Source: Batkoa obscura
Taxonomy: Eukaryota; Entomophthoromycota; Entomophthoromycetes; Entomophthorales; Batkoaceae
Assembly (NCBI GenBank): GCA_030770535.1
Contig: JASVEC010000008.1
Location: forward strand, 1,488,001 to 1,552,000
Direction of reading: 5' to 3'
DNA: 64,000 nt
The first letter of the stretch is position 1. Each line of letters opens with the position of its first letter. Below the pieces are notes generated by a model. That model worked only from the letters and a program-made list of their open reading frames with translations. It was not told where the DNA came from and searched no databases. Of the stretch, positions 56,193-64,000 are shown one piece after another. The translations under genes were made by a program, and so were the position numbers.

Positions 56193-57187
56193 TTATTTGA
56201 TTAAAATTTTAGTAAAGATTTGATCAGCGACGTATTTATGAATTTGAGTAGTTGGATGTAATTCATCCCAAAAGATAAAGTTAGTTGAATCGCTACAACG
56301 TATAGTATCACTAGAAATGGTACCATTAATAAACTTTCTTTGTAAGCAACCAATTTCAGTTTCCCATTTATCTACATTATTTAACTTAAAAGTGCCATTA
56401 ACAAGATCCACAACATAAGCTAAATATATTAATGAATGTATTAAGAGATAATAAATAACTTACTTCTTGAATTAAATGTATAAATATTTAAATTATTATA
56501 CTTAGATTTATATTTAGTAAGTAATTGATCCCAAAGAGATTCAAGCCCTAAAGCAACCTTGGTGATTTGTTCTTGGTATGGTTTTGGCAATTTTTTAACA
56601 TTTGGGGCATAATCTAAAGGTGAGCCTACCATAATTAAGAAATCAGTTAAGCTATGCTTTTCAATCAACGTAGTTAAAGCCTTGTCTAAATTAGCTACCA
56701 TTCTTTCTGGAGAAGAGTTTGGCAACTCAAAGTCATTACCACCAAATGCAAAGGCTACTAAGGATTTTTTACAACGAAATGGGTTGTTCTTTTCTTTTTG
56801 GTCATAATATTTCTGATAATTTTCTACCTGCTGAATAGCTCCTGGGACTCCTCCTTTAACTAAAGGGGTTTCAAATTCAACATTGTCGGAAGTTGCACCA
56901 GCATAAGCAAAGTTTTGTATTTTTTTTACTTTCATGCTTTCGGTCAAGTACTCTATCCAAGTTCTTCCATTGGTATATCTTCCATTGTAGTAATATCTAT
57001 TGTCAGGTAGGGTCTTGTTGGTATACGTATACAAGTTATTGTAGTCACTTAAACTATCACCGAATATATGGACTTGACAATAGTCTTTAGTAGGACGGAC
57101 TGCACTTGTAACTACAGCGAATAAACTTATGAAAGATAGCACCTTTTTTATTTCAACCATGATCAAGTTTGGAATTTTTTTAGTCAT
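56193..57187 (-). CDS. GDSL/SGNH esterase-lipase, secreted, two exons
   Basis: Exon 1 runs from 57187 to about 56459 and exon 2 from about 56413 to 56193, joined by a GT-AG intron of about 45 nt. The catalytic Ser45 is in block I (IFGDSLSD), block III is AFAFGGNDFELP with the oxyanion Asn, and the Asp-His pair is in FWDELHPT in exon 2. This matches GDSL lipases of the thermolabile haemolysin/carbohydrate esterase 16 type. A signal peptide (KKVLSFISLFAVVTSA) follows. The second ATG (57160) is the likelier start, since a TATATATA element lies only about 10 bp above the first ATG. It probably cleaves lipid or acetyl-sugar esters outside the cell. Confidence 0.92.
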
Positions 57188-57849
57188 CCGAATTCATTAT
57201 ATATACATCATTATAGCAAGAATAGTAATATATTGTTTAATCTAATGTAGATTTACTACATGAATATGGGAACTCATATTTATCTGAGATTACTTCATAA
57301 AGTAATAGCATCCGCGTTTATAATCAGTTCATTTTCTTTATCAAATGTAATTTATAAACTTTAAGTCCAAAAAATGCTTCCTTCTATAATAAAATCACTA
57401 TGAGGTCTGTGCAACCTCTTTAAAAGTGCATATAATATTCCAAAAAATCGCTATTACTTTAATGAAAGTCGCTAATTAATTTTTATTATTAGACTTATTA
57501 TTAGCTCTTTCCATAAATAACTTCCGATTTTTAGTAAGAAAATGGCAATGTTACTGGTTACAATGTGATTTTTATTTTTGAATTATTTAGTATAGAATCT
57601 TTCCATCCAAATTTATTTTATTTAAAAACGTATTTTCTTGTAGCAAATTTTTCGCAAGCAATTACATGTTCCTATCATTTTTTAACTTTTTTCGTTTCTA
57701 TCATTTTATTTTAAAAATATGAAGTTTGGAGTCAAGTATATAAACTTCCCAAATTGACTGATTTTTACATCTAATCCAAAAGGTGCAATACAAAAGCAGA
57801 GATAACATCTTTAATTCTTCTCTATCTTGATTTTAGTGTAATCAAAAAA
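57188..57849. other. Divergent spacer, SGNH esterase / hemD pseudogene
   Basis: No gene. TATA-like sequences occur at both ends: TATATATA at about 57198-57206 (minus strand) for the esterase and TATATAAAC at 57850-57858 for the dead hemD copy. Confidence 0.5.
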
Positions 57850-57895
57850 TATATAAACACAGTTTAAAAGATTTACGTTATATACCTTCTTAATT

Positions 57896-58722
57896 ATGAG
57901 CTTATCCCCCCAACATATTATTTTTGAAGAAGAAGAGCATCTACAGTAAGCAATAAGCTATGGTTATAAACCCTACTACCAACCCGTATCACAATTAGTT
58001 TATATAGACGAAGAATTAATAAACATATTACTCAACCCTAAAGACTAATAGGGGCTTGTATTTATAAGTGATGAATCTAGTCAATTATTTAAAAACATAT
58101 ACCTACCTTTAACAGAAACAAATCAAAGTAAAGTTCATTAATTTTATTTATAAAACTAAATCTTAATTAACTTTCAAATCTAGCCATTATTAGTCACTTA
58201 CTCTTATTTATTGTTAATCAAAAAACAAAGGAAACTATAAAATCAATTGGTATACCAACTATAGGCTCAAGTACTATTGGAAATGGCATTGAATTAGCTA
58301 AGCTTATTAAAGAGAGATATGATGCTCTCCAAATCAAAGATAAGAAACTACTATTTTTAATAGGGGATAAGTACTCAGCTGATTTATCAAGTTATTTAGA
58401 TAAAAATAGCATCAACATTAAAACAATAATGGTACATAAAACGGTAACTTGTCAATTAAGTGCTCATCTTTTGAACTTATTAAAAGAGGTTGGAAATGAA
58501 TTAAACTGGATAGTTCTTTTACTTACCGCTCAATTGTATCTTATTTGGAAATAATTAAAAATCAAATTGATAAAGGTTGTAGGATAGCTTCTTATTGGAG
58601 TTCTACTACTGACTGTTTGAGTTTTTTTTGGACTAAAAGTAGATGTCACTGGTTCAGGATCCGACCTTAAAGCGCTTATGGAAGCTATTAAGGAATATGA
58701 TAGTAAGAAACAAAAATATTGA
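57896..58722 (+). pseudogene. Uroporphyrinogen-III synthase pseudogene (tandem copy)
   Basis: Aligns by eye from start to end with the intact gene that follows: ATGAGCTTATCC...CAACATATTATTTTT at the start, the CTATTTTTAATAGGGGATAA block (LFLTGDK in the live copy), and AAAGCGCTTATGGAAGCTAT near the end. An in-frame TAA occurs after 17 codons and a TAA TAG pair where the live gene has TAT TGG. Later frameshifts and small deletions disturb the region matching WLTFFSPSG. The position of the intron is still recognisable. The TATA box (57850-57858) is also duplicated. The copy is dead, yet similar enough that the duplication is not very old. Confidence 0.88.
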
Positions 58723-58916
58723 GTCTCTTTATTAAAGAATTCTGTTCATAAATGTTCAAAAATAAGAATAAAAATGTTTTTGTTTTGTTTGTATAAAATT
58801 AGAAATAATTTTTTAATTTTTTTTTAGTTTCAAATTGTAACGTAATCAAAAAATATAAAACTTATTTTATATAAATTTATATTGTAAACCTTTTTTAATT
58901 GAATATAGCTTTACAT

Positions 58917-59746
58917 ATGAGTTTATCCTCCAACATATTATTTTTAAAAGAGGAAGATGAATTGTATACTCAACAATCAATAAGTTTTGGATATGAGCCC
59001 TATTATCAATCTGTTTTGCAAGAAACCTATGAAAATGAAACAACTTTAACGAAGCTATTACATAATCCAGTAGACTATTGGGGACTTATATTTACAAGTA
59101 AAAGATCAAGTCAATCATTTAAAAAGGTTTACTTATCATTAACAGAAAAAGGTCAAGGTAAATCTCGCTATTATCATTATATGAAACTAATTCTTTGTTA
59201 ACATTGAATCTAGCAGATCTAAATCAATTACTTTTATTTTCTGTTGGTCAAAAAACGAGTGAGTGCATTCAAGCTCTTGGACTAAAAACTATTGGCTCAG
59301 ATACCACAGGATATGGTATTAAGTTAGCTAAACTTGTTAAAGAAAAATATGATACTCTTGAAATAAAACATAAGAGGCTATTATTTTTAACAGGGGATAA
59401 AAATCGAGTTGAGTTGCCTAATTATTTAATTGAAAATAATATTGAGTTTGAAAAGTTAAGAGTATATAAAACAGAGCCTAATCAACAATTAAGCCTAGAG
59501 TTTTCAAAATTATTGAATGAAGTGGAAGATAATTTCAGGTGGTTGACTTTTTTTTCTCCTTCTGGTGTAGATGCTTGTTTAGAAATTTTCAAAAATGAAA
59601 AAACTAAAGATTGTAAGATAGCAACTATTGGTAATACTACTGCTGATTATTTAAAAAAAGTTGGGATAGCGGTACATGCTATCGCTTTAAAGCCAGAGCC
59701 TAAAGCGCTATTAGAAGCTATTAAGGAATTTGATATTAAAAATTAA
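58917..59746 (+). CDS. HEM4: Uroporphyrinogen-III synthase, two exons
   Basis: Exon 1 is 58917-59157 and exon 2 is 59214-59746; the 56-nt intron restores the frame (EKGQ-ADLNQLLLF) and the product is 257 residues. An in-frame ATG 18 nt higher exists, but the tandem pseudogene begins at the position equal to 58917. The two-domain HemD fold is marked by YWGLIFTSKRSSQSFKKVYL at the start, then FSVGQKTSECIQALGLKTIG, LLFLTGDKNRVELPNYLIEN, WLTFFSPSGVDACLEIF and IATIGNTTADYLKKVGI. The enzyme closes and inverts hydroxymethylbilane to uroporphyrinogen III in haem synthesis, in the cytosol. TATAAAA at 58854-58860 is the probable core promoter. Confidence 0.94.
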
Positions 59747-60077
59747 AATTTGATTACTTTGCTTAAAATTTATATTAATTAAAGTCTACAGATTACAATT
59801 TTAATGATTTATTTAAATTCTCTCGAATTATAAATTACAATCTTAATGATTTATCTTTAAATTAATTAAATCTTCTTATAAAATTAACCCCAAACCAATA
59901 GAATAAACTCCCAGTGTCACACATTGCATTTAAATGAAAAGCAATTATTTTGATTTGCCCTTCGCTTCATTTAGGTGTAATGATTGCGTAATTTAATCTA
60001 GCTCACGTTCCTATTAACCCAAGAGCATATTAGAATAAAATAATCATAATTTTTGCTATTTTTCTTGAATTTTTATA
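59747..60077. other. Spacer between hemD and transposase-derived gene
   Basis: AT-rich 331 bp; no terminal inverted repeat for the following gene was found in it. A near-direct repeat (ACAATTTTAATGATTTAT / ACAATCTTAATGATTTAT) occurs at about 59796-59853. Confidence 0.5.
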
Positions 60078-61610
60078 ATGGGAGATAATAACAATCCTTT
60101 AGATAACATTGACGAGTTTATGAAGGCCAATGATTTATTCGACGAGAATGAATCTGATAATGAAAGTGGTGAGTATAGTAGCTCGGACAATGGATTAGAT
60201 GCTTCAATTAAAGAGAAGATAAATGATTTAAGAACATACGGCGGAATAAGCAATAGTACTCTTAAGACACCTGGATCATTAAAGTTACTTAGTTCAAACT
60301 CCAGAATTAATGAAAAGTATTATAGATTAAGAAGATTGATAAATGAGGTCAATGAAGAGATGATTGAATTTACTTATGTATATGAAGCAGAAAAAGCAAG
60401 GATATCAAAACGTAAAAAGAAAGCAAAGAAGCCAGATGAGAAACAATTAGCAAAGAAAATTGGCGATGACTTGGTTCTTAATGGTGTTTTAAATGGGAAA
60501 ATTCCAATTAAAGTTGGGGCTGATTTATTAAATATAAATTATAGTACTTTTCTTACTAGACTTTCTAGAAAAAAAAAAAAATTGGCTAATGACGAAGAAG
60601 TTGAAGATTTGAGAAAGAATGGGAATAATAGAAAAGTATACGAGGAAATGTATGATATTATCTATGATTATATAACGAGACACCATAATGCCACATTAAA
60701 GCAAGTAAGAGATTTTTTATTAGAAAAACAAATAGATTTGTCTACATCTACAATAAGTAGAATTAAACATAAGATGAATATTACTTATAAGCAAGGAGCT
60801 CAGGTTCCAAAATCGTGGAATAAAGAAGAAGTAATTTTAAAACGAAAACAATATGTTGAAGAATACAAAAAGTTAATTGGATACAAATTTATTTATATTG
60901 ATGAAGCTTACTTTAATCGCTTTGCAACTAACCAAAGTGAATATGTTGTATTTAAAGGACAAAATTTTATCTTGACGCCAGAATCTACCCCTAAAAGCAT
61001 TAATTATATCGCGGCCGTGTCAGAATCTGGGGTTGAAAGTTATAAAATTATTGAAAAAATGAAAACTATTAACACTAATCAAGAAGATTTTGAAGAATTT
61101 ATGAATGACTTATATCTAAATAATGAAAATCAACAGATTGTTTATGTATTTAATGAGGGAAATAATAATATTATTTCGGACACGTTGAAACAATCTATTA
61201 TATCCTCAAACTCATTTGTATTAACTGTACCTAAATACTCTTCATTCTTAAACCCAATTGATTTATATTTCAATATTTTAAAAGCTGGAGTAAATAAATT
61301 ACCACATAGCGGTAATTCGGATGTTGTTAAAAATATACTAAAAGTTCAATTTATAATTGGGGGTACTGAACATTGTGGTAATTATTTTAAACATGTAAGT
61401 GAATATATTCCTTTGTGTGAAAAGGGTTCCATGTTTAAAGGGGAAATTTTTAAACCAGAGATTTTGTCACCAGAAGAAGTGGCGGAAAGGTCAGTTGGAA
61501 ATACAGCGGAAGAATCAATTGGGAATGTGGCAGGAGGATCAGTTGAGAATACAGCCGAAGGGTCAGTTGGGGATGTAGCGGGAGGATCAGATGAAAAGTT
61601 AGTTGAATAG
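60078..61610 (+). CDS. Tc1/mariner-type transposase-derived protein with altered catalytic site
   Basis: Intronless intact frame of 510 residues. Residues 1-45 are acidic. About 185-250 form a Tc1-like winged helix (ATLKQVRDFLLEKQIDLSTS, TISRIKHKMNITYKQ). The DDE domain follows: FIYIDEAYF holds the first Asp (275); the second site aligns as YVFNEGN against the usual VMDNA, giving Asn359 in place of Asp; the third is Asp395 in YSSFLNPIDLYF. Loss of the second acidic ligand predicts no strand transfer. No terminal inverted repeats or TA borders were found, and the coding frame is undamaged, so the gene looks retained for a host role, perhaps DNA binding. The C-terminus carries an octapeptide repeat. 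An old, immobile but neutral copy is the alternative. Confidence 0.8.
   Translation: MGDNNNPLDNIDEFMKANDLFDENESDNESGEYSSSDNGLDASIKEKINDLRTYGGISNSTLKTPGSLKLLSSNSRINEKYYRLRRLINEVNEEMIEFTYVYEAEKARISKRKKKAKKPDEKQLAKKIGDDLVLNGVLNGKIPIKVGADLLNINYSTFLTRLSRKKKKLANDEEVEDLRKNGNNRKVYEEMYDIIYDYITRHHNATLKQVRDFLLEKQIDLSTSTISRIKHKMNITYKQGAQVPKSWNKEEVILKRKQYVEEYKKLIGYKFIYIDEAYFNRFATNQSEYVVFKGQNFILTPESTPKSINYIAAVSESGVESYKIIEKMKTINTNQEDFEEFMNDLYLNNENQQIVYVFNEGNNNIISDTLKQSIISSNSFVLTVPKYSSFLNPIDLYFNILKAGVNKLPHSGNSDVVKNILKVQFIIGGTEHCGNYFKHVSEYIPLCEKGSMFKGEIFKPEILSPEEVAERSVGNTAEESIGNVAGGSVENTAEGSVGDVAGGSDEKLVE
61491..61586 (+). repeat. 24-bp coding minisatellite
   Basis: Four units in frame encode SVGNTAEE, SIGNVAGG, SVENTAEG and SVGDVAGG, so a 48-bp dimer is present twice. 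It forms part of the tail of the transposase-derived protein and is richer in G than its surroundings. Confidence 0.88.
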
Positions 61611-62069
61611 TTAATGAAAAACCAATATATATATAAAAACAAGCGACATTAAACATATTATTTTGATTCTAATAATAAATATGCTTAATCAATTATAAAC
61701 TTCAGTTTTTTTACTTTATTTAATTTCGTTTAGTCTTTTAACCTATTATTGACAATTAGTTACTAAAGTTTAGATGTATAATTTGAAAAATAATATTTTA
61801 AATAGAACAAATAGCAGGATAAATAAAGCGAACAAAATGGAATATTTGGTTGATATCTGAATACGTTTCACAATAATATAGTAGCTATCACTCCGACTAC
61901 ATTTACAATACCAAATACAAAAGAACACACCATAATTAATATTTTTTATTGAAAGAAAAAGTGTAATAGTAATGTTATAAAAGATAAAATTTTAGACCAT
62001 AATAAAATGATCACTTTTTAACATAAAAAGAGAAATAAATCCAAATAGATCAACGTTGACCTGTATTCC
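61611..62069. other. Convergent spacer, transposase-derived gene / AP-2 alpha
   Basis: AT-rich 459 bp without recognised elements. Confidence 0.5.
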
Positions 62070-64000
62070 TTATTGAATAGCTTTACCACCAAGAATCTTA
62101 GCTAACATAGCATGCACTTGAGCTCCAACCAGTTCATTGGTGGATCGAATAGTAGCTCTAAACATCTAAAAAAAAACAATAAAACAAAACAAACATACAC
62201 AAAACAAACAACTTACTTGTTGATCCAAATTCGGTTCCACCCTAAATAAGCAGCCAAATTTACCTTCATTACCGCAATAAGCTACCCCAGCTGCTACAAT
62301 ATTATTTGGATTTGGATCCAAACCATCCAAGATATCAATATTTAATCCAAGTAATACCTTTTTGACTTTATTAATATCAATATTAACACCTGATCTAAAA
62401 ACTGCTTGAGTTTCCCTTGGAGCACCTCCAATTTGTTTCCATCGTGGGAAAAAATCTTGTGGTTGAATTTTAGCTGGTCCCAAAAAGCTTAACATTACAG
62501 CTGGTAATTTAAATAATATAGATTGTGCTCCATTGGTAATATAGGTGAGTCTAAGATGAGGCACTTCAGTAATTGGAGCAATACAATCTACTTTAAAAAT
62601 TTGATGTAGTTGAGATTTGGGTGGAATTTGAGATGGGATAGATTGAATAACACTAATTGTAAGTCCAGGTATTCCTCCTTTTTTAGCTGGTACAAATTTT
62701 AAACTGGATAATTGGATACCTAATTTATTACCAACATATAATGAAATCTTTCCAGAATTACCACTATATTCACTTTTGAAGCCTAATTGTAATTGATCAT
62801 CTTCAAATAAAACCCCACTTCTAGTAAATAAAGCACGTTCAAAGTAAGTTTCTGTATTAGCATGAACTTTTGCAGAAGATGAGTTAGCCGAACTGGTTTC
62901 ATTAATACCAAGTAAATCCGAATCCATACTTTTACTCTTTTCTTTTTTATCCTTTTCCATAATACTCCATGTTCTCTTATCTTCTGTGTCCGCATTCTTT
63001 TTATATAAACAATTAACTAATGCTGATTCTCTTTCTGGGAAGGGTGGCATTTCTTCACAAATTGTTTGTAAAATATCATCATTTGGCATATTAACTACAG
63101 TAAAATATTCACATGCTCTTTGTTGTAATTCAGAATCTAAAATGTGACGATATTGATTTAAAACGGAACTAACTTGTGGTTTAATTTCTGGAAATAAATT
63201 AACTAATTTTGTATATGTAGTTAAAAGTAAAGCACGAGTAGGTAAACTACACATACTAAATTTAGCATGCAAAGTAGTAAATTGTTCAATGGGTGTACAT
63301 TGTGGTAAATTGACAATCAAATGACCAAATTCACCTAATATATAACCACCCACTTTAACCGCTGTTTCATGATAAGCTGAATTGCGTAAACTAGCTAATA
63401 CTGTTTTAGCTGCGTATTCTTGTAAATCTTCATTATTAGTGACAATTTGTACTACACGATACCAAACTTCTTCAGAAACATAATCACCAGCAGCAGCAAT
63501 TAATTGCAATATAGTATCTACATACCAAGAATATTCCGTAGCAAATTTTTCAGTTAAAATAGCAATTTTCAATACCATTTCTTCTCTAATATTATAATCA
63601 GCTGTTGATAATACTCTTAATAACTCAGCTACAATTACTTTAGCATTGGTAACATCACACATGGAATATAATAAATCTAAAGCTCGACGACGTACACTAA
63701 TATCTTTATCTTTTAATGAGGAGATAACTATATCTTGGTGTTCTTTGATTGCGTCTAAGGATTTTGTATAGGCAGCTAAATGAGCCATTGCTTCAAGTGA
63801 AAGATATCGAACATTGGTTTCTCGAGAAGAAATAAATCTACCAAGTAAAACAGTGGATTCAGCTACTAATGTAGAATCGCTATCTAAATGAATGGATAAT
63901 GAAATAGCTTCAAAAAGGACTGCATTTTGAGCATTAGTATGTTGTACGTTTTTACTTTGATCTTGAGAAGAGGAAATAATGGCGTGTAATACATTGTTCA
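62070..64000 (-). CDS. AP-2 complex subunit alpha (5' part beyond window)
   Basis: The frame is open to the right edge on the minus strand and the N-terminal trunk is missing. Visible trunk repeats include SRETNVRYLSLEAMAHLA, VRRRALDLLYSMCDVTNAKV, IREEMVLKIAILTEKFATEY and YHETAVKVGGYILGEFGHLI, the alpha-adaptin HEAT-like solenoid. A short Ser/Lys-rich hinge (EKSKSMDSDLLGINETSSAN) follows, then the ear with FFPRWKQIGGAPRETQAVF and DPNPNNIVAAGVAYCGNEGK. A terminal intron (about 62166-62215) joins EPNLDQQ to MFRATIRSTNELVGAQVHAM and the stop at 62072-62070; without the splice the frame runs into Phe/Cys-rich nonsense. AP-2 alpha links clathrin and PIP2 at the plasma membrane during endocytosis. 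The ear identifies alpha rather than gamma adaptin. Confidence 0.95.

Noticed and set aside
60078-61610. The Tc1-like protein as the source of the MITE family
   Set aside because: It lacks the second catalytic Asp and has no terminal repeats resembling TGGGGATGT, so no link can be shown.
61382-61642. Minus-strand frames rich in Pro, Thr and Ser
   Set aside because: Antisense readings of the 24-bp coding repeat and its surroundings.

Overview
This is a very AT-rich eukaryotic window: protein-coding islands are separated by 0.3-3 kb of low-complexity AT spacer. The gene set (RMD1/DUF155 family, Src1/Heh MSC-domain protein, HSF-type regulator, FSH1-like hydrolase, Tfc3-type TFIIIC subunit, fungal HExxH peptidase) and short GT-AG introns of about 45-65 nt point to a fungus. 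Low GC, asparagine homopolymers, a type III glutamine synthetase, a secreted trypsin and a tetraspanin suggest an early-diverging lineage such as Entomophthoromycotina (Conidiobolus-like). That placement is an inference. No rRNA, tRNA, CRISPR or viral element was recognised.

Layout. 1-661: 3' part of a multicopper oxidase (MCO). 1611-3287: glutamate decarboxylase. 3451-4424 (+) FSH-type serine hydrolase, whose stop overlaps that of an inner-nuclear-membrane MSC protein (4421-6150, -). 6320-12335 (-): B-block subunit of TFIIIC. 14348-15202: HSF-domain factor. 18175-19992: complete MCO, paralogous to the first. 21093-23335: spliced nucleolar-type ubiquitin protease. 24504-26111: amino-acid permease. 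28911-30210: seven-exon gene of unknown function. 30339-30845: unknown. 31752-32618: trypsin. 33048-33978: tetraspanin. 34442-35542: coatomer epsilon. 36161-38446: GSIII glutamine synthetase. 39776-41284: secreted HExxH peptidase. 42491-44098: second permease. 45696-47684: RMD1-like protein. 47882-49058: NAD(P)HX dehydratase. 49408-50964: catalase. 52071-53696: third permease. 55030-55830: alpha-carbonic anhydrase. 56193-57187: SGNH esterase. 57896-58722: dead copy of uroporphyrinogen-III synthase, followed by the live gene (58917-59746). 60078-61610: Tc1/mariner-derived gene with a degraded catalytic triad. 62070-64000: AP-2 alpha adaptin, cut by the window end.

Two gene classes stand out. 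Metabolic and secreted genes (MCO, GAD, permeases, GSIII, catalase, carbonic anhydrase, HSF factor) are intronless and often carry a TATATAAAC box 40-70 bp before the ATG. Housekeeping genes (TFIIIC, MSC protein, USP, COPE, RMD1, NAD(P)HX dehydratase, AP-2) have introns and no evident TATA box.

The spacers contain seven copies of a ~105 bp MITE with TGGGGATGT ends and apparent TA target sites, two other inverted-repeat elements and several long microsatellites. The clearest evolutionary signals are a sharp near-identity tract shared by the two MCO genes (probable gene conversion), a tandem hemD duplication with one dead copy, and the possibly domesticated transposase. I saw no gene cluster resembling a new multi-gene system.
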